A stretch of DNA of 64,000 bases from Candidula unifasciata (GCA_905116865.2 CAJHNH020000560.1:142501-206500), one strand, 5' to 3'; positions 21,838 to 33,104 are shown, counted from the stretch's first letter. The notes: generated by a model not told the origin, from the letters alone. Made by a program: numbers and translations.

Positions 21838-22965
21838 TTATACATTTTACACATGGCCGCGTCTCGTCATTGTACACTACACACAGTGCCACGTCGCCGT
21901 GTCTCGTCACTGTACACTAAACACAGGGTAACGTCGCCGTGTCTAGTCATTGTACACTACACACAGTGTCACATCGCCGTGTCTCGTCATTGTACACTAC
22001 ACACAGTGTCACATCGCCGTGTCTCGTCACTGTACACTACACACAGTGTCACATCGCCGTGTCTCGTCATTGTACACTACACACAATATCACGTCGCCGT
22101 GTCTCGTCACTGTACACTACACACAGTATCACATCGCCGTGTCTCGTCACTGTACACTACACACAGTATCACATCGCCGTGTCTCGTCACTGTACGCTAC
22201 ACACAGTGTCACGACGCCGTGTCTCGTCATTGTACACTACACACAGTATCACGTGGTCGTGTCTCGTCACTGTACACTACACACAATATCACATCGCCGT
22301 GTCTCGTCACTGTACACTACACACAGTATCACGACGCCGTGTCTCGTCACTGTACACTACACACAGTATCACGACGCCGTGTCTCGTCATTGTACACTAC
22401 ACACAGTGTCACGTCGCCGTGTCTCGTAACAGTACACTACACACAGTATCACGACGCCGTGTCTCGTCACTGTACACTACACACAGTATCACGACGCCGT
22501 GTCTCGTCACTGTACACTACACACAGTATCACGACGCCGTGTCTCGTCACTGTACACTACACACAGTATCACGACGCCGTGTCTCGTCACTGTACACTAC
22601 ACACAGTATCACGACGCCGTGTCTCGCCACTGTACACTACACACAGTATTCGCCGTGTCTCGTCACTGTACACTACACACAGTATTACATCGCCGTGTCT
22701 CGTAGCTGTACGCTACACACAGTATCACGACGCCGTGTCTCGTCACTGTACGCTACACACAGTATCACGACGCCGTGTCTCGTCACTGTACGCTACACAC
22801 AGTGTCACGACGCCGTGTCTCGTCATTGTACACTACACACAGTATCACGACGCCGTGTCTCGTCACTGTACGCTACACACAGTATCACGACGCCGTGTCT
22901 CGTCACTGTACGCTACACACAGTGTCACGACGCCGTGTCTCGTCATTGCACATTGTCTACATTGA
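21838..22965. repeat. 40-bp satellite array, about 28 copies
   Basis: The unit GTGTCTCGTCAYTGTACACT + ACACACAGTRTCACRWCGCC repeats with an exact 40-bp period. One unit is shortened near 22650. The unit has no stop codon in any forward frame, so frames of up to 401 codons appear; these are artefacts. Confidence 0.97.
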
Positions 22966-22969
22966 TGCG

Positions 22970-23705
22970 TCATGAGGTCTCCTCATTGAACACTGTACAC
23001 ACAGTGTTGCGTCGCCATGTCTTTTACCTGGTGTACAAAGTGACGCTTTAGTTTGTCTGGTCACTTAAGGGTGTACTTATCAGCTAATATGTCAGAAGTT
23101 CCACACGCCTGCCCGGATATGTATGCTTAAAACAAACATTGTTGTGCTGTGTCGAAATAAATAATAATTTATTACAGCGTTTTCAGGTTTTTTTTTAACT
23201 TTGTAAATACCTGTGTATAAATTGTGTACAAATTCGCAGCGTTATATACATCGCTTTTGGTTGTGCTAATGGTATACATTATTTAATCAGTATATTTTAA
23301 CGTATCATCAATTTCCATTTTCATTTCCCTATTATACAGTTATTGACACGATAAATATTTTTAGCGTGCATATTATGTGAAATACGGTATTCGGCAGTAG
23401 ACTATTTGCTGTAGTCATTTATGATGTTTTCATATTAACTGTAAATATGCTAGTAGTTAAATTATTACGTAATTTATCATTGTGGGGAGACGTTGTACTT
23501 CCATGATATTTGCTCTCCGCTGACGTAGCTAAAATTGTGTCATTTTATTTGCTTGATAATGTGTAAATCACAGAGTTGTGGTAAATATTATTGTTGGACT
23601 TTTATCAATTATATCACTGCCGGTATTCCATACAATTGTAAAAATAACTTGGTTTGAAACACACAGACACACAGAAGAGCGCGAAAACATTCATATATAT
23701 ATATA
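22970..23705. other. No gene seen
   Basis: AT-rich sequence follows the array, with short (TA)n at 23692-23706. No feature is supported. Confidence 0.4.
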
Positions 23706-23711
23706 TTGATC

Positions 23712-23850
23712 ATCCTTTTACAGGACGTTGCAGAACCAACCCCATGTTTTTTTTTTTTTTTTTGGCTGTGGGTTTTCTAGGCAATTTTACTTTCAATAGT
23801 TTGCTATTGCACTGAACGGTCAGCTCTCGGTACCGCTGTCGAAACCAATG
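23712..23850 (-). mobile_element. SINE family A fragment (3' part)
   Basis: TTTTACAGGACGTTGCAGAA, 'GGGTTTTCTAGGCAATTTTAC', 'GTTTGCTATTGCACTGAACG' and 'CTGTCGAAACCAATG' match A copies at 54049 and 61530. The tRNA head is absent. An internal T-run is the poly-A of the element read backwards. Confidence 0.8.
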
Positions 23851-23851
23851 T

Positions 23852-23861
23852 CGAAACCTGG

Positions 23862-23893
<32 letters not shown>

Positions 23894-23894
23894 G

Positions 23895-23954
<60 letters not shown>

Positions 23955-23997
23955 CGCATATATATATATATATACACACACACACACCCAGGTTTCG
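23852..23997. repeat. 146-bp palindrome of (TG)n(TA)n(CA)n with unique arms
   Basis: CGAAACCTGGGTGTGTG at 23852 is mirrored by the complement CACACACCCAGGTTTCG ending at 23997. The centre is (TA)n broken by GCACAT and its partner GTGCGC. Confidence 0.9.
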
Positions 23998-24102
23998 CAC
24001 ACAACACAGATATATCCTACCTTTTATTGGTGATGTTAGTTCGTTAGTACACATAATATATATATTGTACGATCATTGTTCAATCATGTACCAGGCAGAT
24101 TA

Positions 24103-24103
24103 T

Positions 24104-24160
<57 letters not shown>
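24103..24160. repeat. (CA)n microsatellite
   Basis: More than 25 CA units are present with one AAAC interruption. Confidence 0.95.
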
Positions 24161-24163
<3 letters not shown>

Positions 24164-24164
24164 G

Positions 24165-24615
24165 TAAGCACATGCACACATCATACATACACATACACGT
24201 TTGGCATATTCGCCAAAGGCCAATCTACACGATGTGCGCATGTGCATCAATCTGCAACAGCAGGTGTGATAAGCACATGATAGACGTGCGTGTGAATTGA
24301 TTAAGAGATGCAAAACACGTTCAGTTTGAAACTTAACGTCATTTTGAACTGTTTGAAAATGCGTTTCCATAACTTATGTTATTTAAATTAAACCAGCCTA
24401 TGTCATTTTGAGAGTGTGCAAGACATTGTCTTCATTTGATGCCAAAAGTGTGCTGCGTTGATTGGTTCATTTGTTGGTAACCATTGTTGTTTGTCATTAA
24501 AGTATACTAGATTTGGGACGACAGGGTCAGATCTCTTGTGTTGTTTCTGTAACTGATTTGTGTTTGGCGTTGATGTTGTTGTGTTAGCTCTGTAGTGTAT
24601 CAGTGCTGCATTTTC
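24165..24615. other. No gene seen
   Basis: Nothing recognisable lies between the CA tract and family F copy 3. Confidence 0.4.
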
Positions 24616-24617
24616 TT

Positions 24618-24905
24618 CCTCTTGGTGATCACAGCTGTAAAGTGGCAGAAAGTTCTGGTTGTTCATCCACTTCTGGACTGCAGTCATGTTCCAGAACCTG
24701 AGTGTTGCGTTTGCTTCCGTTTTACAGATCTGACTCATTTGTATGCAGACTGCTGGTTCCCTGCCTCTCAGGCAGATGCACTCCAACTTTGAAGAAAGCT
24801 CCCAGTTAGTCGACTCTTACGACAAGCTTTTGGGTAGGTTGTGGGTCCATTCTTGTTTTCCCTATAATAGGGCCCCGGAACCTACACAAGGAGGCTGGGT
24901 TATGT
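24618..24905 (-). mobile_element. Family F retroposon, copy 3
   Basis: It contains GGCAGAAAGTTCTGGTTGTTC, CCTGAGTGTTGCGT, CAGATCTGACTCATTTGTAT, GCAGACTGCTGGTTCCCTGC, AGTTAGTCGACTCTTACGAC and CCCTATAATAGGGCCCCGG. The length is typical of the family. Confidence 0.85.
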
Positions 24906-25091
24906 ACTTCTTCTCTGTCTGCCGTTAAAATGGCGGCTTGCGCATTGTACTGTGGTTTACAGCTAGGCCGTGATACCTGCGCCTTACAGCCCAACACCAG
25001 CGATCTCCGAGCAAATCCGTACTAAGTCACCTTTCACAATATGCGACTTGTGCAGCCTGTCGAGGCAAACTCTGGGCTGGCATATGGAGAC

Positions 25092-25390
25092 AGACAGCTG
25101 GCGAGTCATGCTTGTCTGGAGCTCAAGCGCTAGCTAAACCCTAAACAACAACTGACGCAGAGAGCTGGCGAGTCAATGCTTGTCTGGAGCTCGAGCGCTA
25201 GCTAAACCCTAAACAACAACTGACGCAGAGAGCTGGCGAGTCAATGCTTGTCTGGAGCTCGAGCGCTAGCTAAACCCTAAACAACAACTGACGCAGAGAG
25301 CTGGCGAGTCAATGCTTGTCTGGAGCTCGAGCGCTAGCTAAACCCTAAACAACAACTGACGCAGAGAGCTGGTGGGTCAATGCCGGACGA
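25092..25390. repeat. 68-bp minisatellite, about 4 copies
   Basis: GAGAGCTGGCGAGTCAATGC + TTGTCTGGAGCTCGAGCGCT + AGCTAAACCCTAAACAACAA + CTGACGCA repeats at 25160, 25228 and so on. It includes an AAACCCTAAAC stretch that should not be read as a telomere. Confidence 0.93.
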
Positions 25391-25439
25391 GCTGGTTTGA
25401 GTCTGTATTGCGAAACCACACATAAACAATGTATTTGAG

Positions 25440-25620
25440 CCTGAGGGTTAAGGGCCGCATGGCTAGTGCAGTCGCCACGGGCTGTGCATGTTAGGATTTT
25501 AATTTTGCCTCTGATAGAAAAAACAAATTCCCAACCTTATCGGCGATTCGAGACTGAGTCTCCCGCATGAAAGCCCTAGTTCTTAACCGTTCGACCAGTC
25601 GCTCATCGTTTGGTAATGAG
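25440..25620 (-). mobile_element. SINE family E copy
   Basis: Reading the - strand, a tRNA-like head (CGAACGGTTAAGAACTAGGG ... GTCTCGAATCG) is followed by GGTTGGGAATTTGTTTTTTC. This parallels the head and body of the copy at 9818. Confidence 0.65.
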
Positions 25621-25624
25621 GAGT

Positions 25625-26070
25625 AAAAAGGAACTGATCGATCAACAATAGCAATGGGCGTGTACAACTTCAAAGCAACAACTGCAATAGGGTGATTTGA
25701 AAGCATTTTCTGTAAAGAAAAATGTATGTAAATTAAAAGAGTTCAGAAACATTAAAGTTAGTAGTAGTATAAAACAAAGAGACAATCGCCAGCGAGAGGG
25801 AAATTTATACAACATACATCCGGCATATTGTTTTAGGAGAATCAAAATATCAGTTAGACAGGTGTGATACTGTGTAGAAGGTTCGACGTTTAGCAATAAC
25901 TGCAGTTCAGAAGGTGACACATATCTTTTGTATATGAATAATAACGTAACAGTTAATGTTTTAATCGACGCTCAAAGAAAGAAGTTGAAAGATAGAAGAA
26001 CACACTAGACAACATAACAATCGAACCCTTCAGTTTACCATGCCGGGAATCGAACCTAGGAGTCATTTTA

Positions 26071-26075
<5 letters not shown>
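25625..26075. other. No gene seen
   Basis: A lone B-box-like GGAATCGAACCTAGGAG at 26045 may be a remnant of another SINE E head. Otherwise nothing was recognised. Confidence 0.4.

Positions 26076-26078
<3 letters not shown>

Positions 26079-26154
<76 letters not shown>
26079..26154. repeat. (TC)n(AC)n compound microsatellite
   Basis: About 52 bp of TC is followed by about 24 bp of AC. Confidence 0.97.
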
Positions 26155-26384
26155 AAAGAATGCTGAAACGTGGTGTCGAGCCTGTTCTACGATACGACAG
26201 TGATCTTCGGAAAGTAAACCAATGAATAAAAAGCCGGAAAGACGGAGGGTAGAGAGCAGACCAAGAGACACACGCCGGTCCTTCAGGTTCTGGGTTGAAG
26301 CTGGGGGGGGGGGGGGCAACACCGCCATTTTTGTAAAACTTCATTTCGTCACTAAACAGATACCTAAGCTTCGATTTCGGATGG

Positions 26385-26596
26385 ATTTATACGGACAACA
26401 AAACTAACGTTAAAGGACTTTTGAGAACGAGAGATCACGTGCAGACAGACCTGCAAACACTTGGTGTCACCAACTGGAAAGAGAAGACCAACCAGAGATG
26501 ATGAATGGATACGGGTTATGTCAGCAGCAGTGAACCTCAAGGGCTCAGAACGCTGAAGAAGAAGAAGAAGAAGAAGAAGAAGAAGAAGAAGAAGCA
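26385..26596 (+). pseudogene. LINE 3' end with (GAA)n tail
   Basis: The frames give TDLQTLGVTNWKEKT and, after a shift, DEWIRVMSAAVNLKGSER, a typical final segment of LINE ORF2. It is followed directly by a (GAA)n tail (26558-26595). The GAA tail is of the type inferred for family F. Confidence 0.5.
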
Positions 26597-26599
26597 ACA

Positions 26600-27200
26600 T
26601 AAATGAATAAATTAAAAACTTAAAGACAGTATACCTGTGACGTCTTACACAAATGATCGGCTGTGTTGGACCGCTGAAGTAACTAACAACGATTCTCCGT
26701 GCAAACAAAATGAATGTAGAGAAACATGATTAGCAAGAGGCACCGGACAGCGTCTTCACTACCAGAGTTATAATTATTCTGCATTCATGTTAAAAAGAGT
26801 GGTTAGCACAGTGTGTTGTGGTTTACAGGTAGGCTATGATACCTGTGCCTTTCGGCCCAATACTTCCAATTCCCACACATGTTTAATTATCAGCCTTTTA
26901 CGACATGCTAGTAAAGTTGCAGTCATGGAGAAGTACGCCAGTTATTAGCTGCCAAAGAGTTCTAGACTGACCGGTAGAACTATTGAACCGTGGCGTGAGG
27001 AAATGCAAATAAAGTTAACCCCGAACAGCAAACACGGAGATCTGTGGGGAGCCAAGAATGCCTGCAGCACCTAGCCGGGCAGATGATTATGTTGATGAAT
27101 CATGACCCGGCATTCACTCGCATTAATTAGGTTAACAAACTATGGATGTCCTGACTGTGACGCAAGGTCACAAGTGAAACAGTAGATACTGAAACCTCAC
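26600..27200. other. No gene seen
   Basis: Unremarkable sequence without frames of note. Confidence 0.4.
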
Positions 27201-27206
27201 AGTTGG

Positions 27207-27345
27207 ATGGAGTGGTGCTGCGAGGAGTGTCTGCGGGCTCTAGACGCCACTCGATTCTCCAGGGAAAAGGTAAGACAAGTAGTTAACCTAGTGACAAATG
27301 GTACCGTCAGTATGGAAACTCTTCGCTGGGTGTTGAGGGGAAGAT
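27207..27345 (+). pseudogene. RNase H element (family beta) C-terminal scrap
   Basis: NLVTNGTVSMETLRWVLRGR resembles the 'GTIS..TL...LRG' segment that follows RNase H in the alpha element. It is only a fragment. Confidence 0.4.
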
Positions 27346-27589
27346 GGATCTATGTGCTTGTCATGGATGATGTTATGTGGATTCTTTATCTAGATACGTT
27401 TCTGAGCTCCTACACTAAAGTAACTCTTTGAGTCCCAAAGAACGCGTCATTCGTTCATAGATTCCTACCTAGAAGCCCAATGAACGCAAGATGCGCCGAT
27501 TTTACATCTCTCTCGACTATCCCTTTGGCCTCTGACGCTAAACCTCCTGGGACTCAAAGAGGTAAGTTAATAAAGGACCCAGGAACAAA

Positions 27590-27850
27590 GAACGAAATCA
27601 GTAGAGATAACAGATTATTATGGCCTGGAGAGAATGAGGCATCTGGGTGTAACCAGAGGGTCTTGCCGGCTCACTACACCCAGTGGAAAGGCAAGACGGA
27701 CATAATACCAGATTGTGACCGGTACCATCAGTATTGGAACTCTGCGCTGGCTGCTGAAGATAAGGATGGAGCATGCATGGGAATGCCCGATTGTTGTGAT
27801 GTCAATTTTCGACTTAACTCAACTCAAGGATCCATTTCCACGTCTTTAGG
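27590..27850 (+). pseudogene. RNase H element (family beta) 3' end
   Basis: TGGCCTGGAGAGAATGAGGC, 'GTGTAACCAGAGGGTCTTGC', 'GACCGGTACCATCAGTATTG' and the end 'TTAACTCAACTCAAGG' match the copy at 29930-30310. The tail is an ACTCA-type repeat. Frames are broken. Confidence 0.7.
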
Positions 27851-27910
27851 CGCATTAGGCAGATAGGGCTAGGCCTATATTTTATAGACCAGTCGGAACT
27901 CGGTGGATGA
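27828..27910 (-). mobile_element. SINE family B 3' fragment
   Basis: GGATCCATTTCCACGTCTTT and 'TATTTTATAGACCAGTCGG' match the B copies. It is joined directly to the beta element tail. Confidence 0.65.
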
Positions 27911-28009
27911 TTCCTACACTAAAAGTTGAACATATCAACCTAAAGCATCACCAGAGTGCAAGGCAAAACAACACACGAAAACCCCGTGTCTAAATAGTTC
28001 AGCCTCACC

Positions 28010-28140
28010 ACCTTTCTTCTTCTACCTCTTATACTCAGTGGAACATAAGCCGTCAACCATTTCACGCCAAGGCCTCCTTTTTTTGTCCCCACATAAACTC
28101 GCCCCATGCAGTCCTTATAATTTTAATGTTACTCTCTAGC
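28010..28140 (-). pseudogene. Possible LINE C-terminal scrap
   Basis: The - strand frame gives GRVYVGTKKGGLGVKWLTA followed by an Arg/Lys-rich GAA-type end. This is consistent with, but not diagnostic of, a LINE 3' end. Confidence 0.25.
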
Positions 28141-28144
28141 TTCC

Positions 28145-28905
28145 TTCTACGTGTGCTTTTTTTTTGGGGGGGAGGGGGGGGGTCGAATGTATTAACAAAT
28201 ACTTTATAGGGGAACGTCTATTCATATTTTGCGGTGACGAGGGTTGGGTACTTAGTCGTCCTGTAAACTTTATAGCGTGAAAGAGCAGACAGCTGGGGCT
28301 AAATTATCGGGAGGGGGGAGGGGAGCTCTCGGTGTCTGAACCCCTGGGTCAGGGAGCCCCTGATGTTCAAGGAGGGTTGACATGAGGCTGACTGCGTCAT
28401 CCCATAGAACACTTTAATTACATTCTCCTGTGCTCCAATGGGGGACATGGAAGACAGAAAATGAAGGGGTGAAGAGCAGCAGACTTGCAGCATTAACTCT
28501 CCCAGGCCCAAGTCGGCGAGAAGCAGGTCAGACACGACTGTATATGTGCCGGTGCTGCGTGCACTTTGTCAAACGCGTGAGACTACCTACTTTTTACTTT
28601 CACGCCAGCCCTAACATAGACTGGTAGGAAGCAACAGCGACAGACTACTGGTTTGAGCAGGAGGCATGCTTGAAAATGTCAACATCATGCCATAAATTCG
28701 ATATTTTAGATCTTCGCCCATCTATTCTTGTGCGTATCTTGGCTTTCTTACTGTAGGTCTGTTTTACACCCAAGATTAACACACCCCCCCCCCCTCCATT
28801 CTCTCTCTTTCTCACTCAATCTCTTCTCATATTTGTCACTCTTACTATTCATTCTTGTCTCTTCCGTCTCTCTTTTTCCCAACCACATTTATAGTAATTG
28901 TCCCT
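28145..28905. other. No gene seen
   Basis: This contains poly-G (28168-28183) and poly-C (28786-28796) tracts and pyrimidine-rich sequence. No coding region is supported. Confidence 0.4.

Positions 28906-28910
<5 letters not shown>

Positions 28911-28954
<44 letters not shown>
28911..28954. repeat. (TC)n microsatellite
   Basis: About 22 TC units. Confidence 0.95.
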
Positions 28955-28957
<3 letters not shown>

Positions 28958-29069
28958 CAGCTCTTCCTATATATATCGGTCGTCATTGTCTCCATGTCAT
29001 CACGCTCTCGTTATCCCGTTGCTCTTGATCTCCCTACCATCTCAAACAAACAAACAAACAAACCAACAG

Positions 29070-29305
29070 ACCTCCGGCTGGGAGGATCGATCCATGGCCT
29101 CAACCTTGAGAAAGCAGACGACTGCTCCCATCATGTGCCCATAATGCACCTCGAGCTCATCGATCTACGCTCCATCTTATCGGAAAAACCCGCCCCGCCG
29201 AGTGCACTCTCCTATCTCCGTCGCCAGATACTCACAACTGGGAATTTCAGCTGCTTAAGAAAAATACAACAATTGTTAGATTTGTCCGATGACACGCCAC
29301 CGTGA
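29070..29305 (+). other. Unrecognised open frame, GC-rich, ending TGA
   Basis: After an (AAAC)n run, one frame reads LRLGGSIHGLNLEKADDCSH and continues about 60 residues to LLDLSDDTPP and a stop. It is more GC-rich and protein-like than the flanks, but no family was recognised and no clear splice acceptor is visible. It could be a terminal exon, retroelement debris or chance. Confidence 0.2.
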
Positions 29306-29419
29306 CGAGAGATTGGCATTTACTCGGTAGTGAGTAGCCGACGTTTCAATTTTATTGCAGTTTTTAAAAGGAGTAGAAAATTATAGGGAAGAAAAAAAGT
29401 TGGTAAGAAACAACAAACA

Positions 29420-29545
29420 GTTTTTTTTAGCTTTACAAAATTGATCACAATAAACGAACAAAGGACGTTGCGGCGATTAGCCTTTATCAGCACATAAAGA
29501 TCAATACAGTACACATACACAAATATGCTCTAACTATGAAGTGAC
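29420..29545 (-). repeat. Short dispersed family I, copy 1
   Basis: The - strand reads GTGCTGATAAAGGCTAATCG then CCGCAACGTCCTTTGTTCG. It is shared with 36790-36910 (+) and, more loosely, 34440-34575 (-). Confidence 0.55.
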
Positions 29546-29929
29546 TACATGGGACTAATGTACACAATAAATGATACTCATCTGTGTTCCTGGCGAAAAA
29601 CTTCCTTCAAAAGGATGTCAAGGACAGGTACTGGCGTATTAATCACCAACGCACGGACGGGGAGCAAAAAACGGGTCCATCAGGAAATGGACGAAGTAGA
29701 CGCCCACAAACAGCGTACACTGTGTGTCTAAAGAGGGAGGGAGGGGTTGGCCAATAAGGCGTGACATTGCAGTGGGGCTACCCCATATTTGTTCCGTGCC
29801 CGTACAAGTGGAAATTACACATAATGCCCTTCACTGTAGTATAAATATATATTTATTTATTTATATATTTGCTGAGAAAGGTGAAGACAGGGAGGCTTCG
29901 AGCAGAGTGGCAAGCTTCACTTCAAAGGT

Positions 29930-30310
29930 CTCGGGTAGTGAGCATACTTTAGATCTTTTCTCCAGGCCATGCCGGCGTGGTGGGTAATGAAGAGCCAGAC
30001 AGATGGCTGGATATGCAGCACTGGGTGGTGAATTGATACATTACAAGGCAGATATGGTGAAAGCCCTTTGGGAACAAGCAACGGAATCATTAGAGAAAGA
30101 AGATTATTATGGCCTGGAGAGAATGAGGCACCTCGGTGTAACCAGGGGTCTGGCCGACTCACTACACTCAGAGGAAAGGCAGGACAGAAATATAACCAGA
30201 TTGTGACCGGTACCATCAGTACTGGAACTCTGCGCTGACTGCTGACGATGAGGTCGGAGCATTCATGGAAATGCCCCGAGTGCTGTGATGTCAATTCTTG
30301 ACAACCACGT
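29930..30310 (+). pseudogene. RNase H element (family beta), best copy
   Basis: FSPGHAGVVGNEEPDRW is the last RNase H motif. After a frameshift come AGYAALGGELIHYKADMVKA, GLERMRHLGVTRGLADSLHS and a GTISTGTL-like segment, then a cysteine motif ECCDVNS. The order matches the alpha element but the sequence is clearly another family. It is truncated at both ends. Confidence 0.75.
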
Positions 30311-30319
30311 GTAACTTTA

Positions 30320-30748
30320 TCGTCTACCCGGCTCACTAGCGTAGTTGGCTAAACCGGATTACGCGGTGAGCGGGTGACGAACTCCTGGTGGTCCGTATTC
30401 ATTCCCGGGGGCAGGCAAAAAAGCCACTTTTCTCCCAGATTTACGGTATTTACAATGGAATCAAGGCCCAAAGGTTGCGATATCCATAATACCGAGCTTA
30501 AGGGTTAACAACTCATGGCTTCTGGATACTAAAACAAACAAGTTTATCGTCTGGAGGAAAAAAAAAACCGAAAGTTTCATCAAAAGTTTCGTTCTGAAAT
30601 CGGAATAATGGATCGGACTCCTGTCACAAAACAACAAGAATATGTTAAACAATAAATCAGATGTCCCCACAGATGACTCACGAGCAAATAAAATGAAGGA
30701 AGCTGCAGAAGATGCAGTAGCTGTTGCTCGTGAGTCCCAGTCATCTAG
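30320..30748. other. No gene seen
   Basis: No supported feature. Confidence 0.35.
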
Positions 30749-30749
30749 T

Positions 30750-30895
30750 TTAGCCCCAATGTGTCATAGTGGCTGAACGCGGTTTTCGGGACCATGTCCA
30801 CGGGTGATCCTCACCCACATGGTGGCACTTTGTGTCATCGGTTTGTCGCTTGTGTGATGTCCAAGTTGGGTAAAACGTACTACTACTAATTCTCT
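30750..30895 (+). mobile_element. Family G retroposon, truncated
   Basis: 'GGCTGAACGCGGTTTTCGGG', 'GGTGGCACTTTGTGTCATCG' and 'CGCTTGTGTGATGTCC' match the copy at 1826. The tail is a short (ACT)n. Confidence 0.75.
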
Positions 30896-31149
30896 AAAGT
30901 CTTTGCTGTATCCATGGTGTTGTATGCATAGTGAGATTGCAACAGACTCACAAAGCATGCAGAGAACAGTAGATAAAAGCATGATTCCTTCCGAGCGGCA
31001 AACGTCGTTTTTTGGGTCTCTGGTAGATAGCGTCGTTAGAATACTTTCGCCAGGGGATGTGGGTGTTCTAGAAAATAAACAGAATGATACATTGACTGTT
31101 GCTGCACCACAGGGTGGAGATTCGATGCATGCAAACTATATGTGGTCAG

Positions 31150-31410
31150 GGCCCTTATGAGAGCCAGAAATAATGTGGAAGAGCGAATAGATCATCACAG
31201 TGTAGAGAGAATGGTGCGGCGGTAAGTTACCAAGGAATCTGGACGGCACTCTATATCCTGCGGAAAGGCAAAACGAACACATAATTAAACTGCTACTACT
31301 AATATATAACATCTCAACTGGAACTCTTCGCTAGCTGTAGAAGATGATGACAGAGCGTGTATTGGAGTGTTCCAATTGTTGTTATGTTGGTTGGTTGACT
31401 CAACTCAACT
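31150..31410 (+). pseudogene. RNase H element (family beta) 3' end
   Basis: GAGAGCCAGAAATAATGTGG, 'CATCTCAACTGGAACTCTTC' and the final 'TTGACTCAACTCAACTTA' parallel the copies at 27590 and 29930. It is heavily mutated. Confidence 0.55.
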
Positions 31411-31599
31411 TACTTTTTTTTTTTTTAAATTTATGCTCTGGTTTCTCATTCCGACATAGTGAGCATTTCAGCCCCTAATATACATTTTTTGCAGTCTGCC
31501 AAGACTGTTCAACCCTCTGGCCTATAGTCAGTATATATCATGTACATGATCGTTTCGCCGTCTGTGGCATTATGCTATGTCCCGACCATTGTGGCTCAG

Positions 31600-31790
31600 C
31601 TGGCCAGATGGATTCACTCACTTCTTTATTCTCTGATGACTGTTCTGCCGTTCGGTATCAGGTTTTGGGAAGGATCTGAATCATACCATGCTGTGCGTTA
31701 CGTAGATACTAGTAGTCATGGCCTCGAATATTCCATCTATCCTTCGCTTGCGTGGGCGACCTCTAACTCTGCTTCCGTTATGTCTAAGTA
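31600..31790 (-). pseudogene. LINE C-terminal fragment
   Basis: The - strand gives GSRVRGRPRKRRIDGIFEAM, the same element as the + copy at 20860 (RGRPRKRWIDGIFATV). Confidence 0.65.
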
Positions 31791-31799
31791 CAGTTCTCT

Positions 31800-32505
31800 A
31801 TAATACACTACCCTGTGGTAGTCTGGACATATGACTTATTTCTAGCAAACCAGGCGACAAGGTAGAAAATAGGTCAGTTAACCTTATTATTCCGTGGGCT
31901 CAAAGAAGGTATCAAAGGGCTTTTTTGCTGGGAAACAAAAGTTCCTGTACTAACCACAAATTGCCTGTTACAGTAATACTGAGGAAAAAAGGTGCCGGTA
32001 CTCCGTACCAATGCATATCGCCATAAAAAATAGCTCTCTAATCCTTAACACCCAAACATCGAAGGAAGACTGTTAAACCATTTGCTTCGTGCTCGGAAAA
32101 TTGTAAGTTCAGATTTGCATTTCGCACTTGGGTTCGCTAGTGCATGTGTTGCGGACATGCATAAAGGTTATCAGTAGATCTATAGAGTTTCTGGCCGTGT
32201 GTGACAATCTGCCCAGGCCGAGAGATCTTCTGCACAAGAAGCTAATCCATACCGAATATAAAGCGACGCAACGAAGTTGATCCTTCCACCTTTGAACGCC
32301 CTTCCCGTGATTGATATTGACTGAGACGAATTAATCTTGTCGGTATCGACATGCATCAAATGAGGCATAGCCGGTAGATTATCTAGCGTTTCTACATAAA
32401 TCATCTTTTACCTTGTAAACCAGCGCAGCAGCATTCAACTATCACAGAACCCAGGTCGCCATTTAATGTGATAATAATGGGAGCATTTCACAGAATGGTC
32501 TTTAT
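31800..32505. other. No gene seen
   Basis: Unremarkable sequence. The - strand frame at 32180-32404 has no recognisable domain. Confidence 0.4.
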
Positions 32506-32507
32506 CA

Positions 32508-32727
32508 GAGGTTCACAAACTTTTTTGACCCACCGCCTCCTTTTTCATAGATAGTCCTTCTCCCTTGAAATATCTTTACAAGTCTACCCCCCACGCCCGG
32601 TTGCTCCAGGCCACCCTCCCTACCCCAGTGTGACTAAAGTAATTACCGCCACCCAAGACCGCCCCCCCCCCTCCCCGGAGGGGGGGGGGGGGTGAGAGGA
32701 CCAACTTTGGAAAGCACTGGTCTAAAC
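32508..32727. mobile_element. Possible hAT-type MITE
   Basis: The inverted ends CAGAGGTTCACAAACTTT (32516) and CAACTTTGGAAAGCACTG (ending 32719) have the general form of hAT termini. The flanking 8-mers GTCTTTAT / GTCTAAAC agree at 5 of 8 positions. The interior is C-rich and non-coding. Confidence 0.45.
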
Positions 32728-32818
32728 GAGGCTGTCCCTTACAGAATCTGTTTTACAACACGAAAGCCCTCATGTCGATGGATGTTTAGATATATTGGCA
32801 CATAACGAATAGCTGGCC

Positions 32819-32847
32819 ACACACACAAACACAAACACACAAACACA

Positions 32848-32899
<52 letters not shown>

Positions 32900-32936
32900 A
32901 ACACACACACAAACACACACACACACACACAAACAA

Positions 32937-33017
<81 letters not shown>

Positions 33018-33100
33018 AACACACACACACACAAACACACACACAAACACACACACAAACACACACACAAACACACACACACAAACACACACACACAAGC
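32819..33100. repeat. (CA)n tract with regular AAAC interruptions, 280 bp
   Basis: CA units are broken every 8-16 bp by AAAC. All - strand frames are Cys/Val/Phe runs and are not genes. Confidence 0.97.
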
Positions 33101-33104
33101 GGGA

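Noticed and set aside
21760..23051. Forward open frames of 401, 370 and 159 codons
   Set aside because: They are three frames of the same 40-bp tandem repeat that lacks stop codons; the repeat peptide is identical in kind in each frame.
25160..25390. Telomere-like AAACCCTAAAC
   Set aside because: It occurs once per 68-bp minisatellite unit and is not a tandem telomere repeat.
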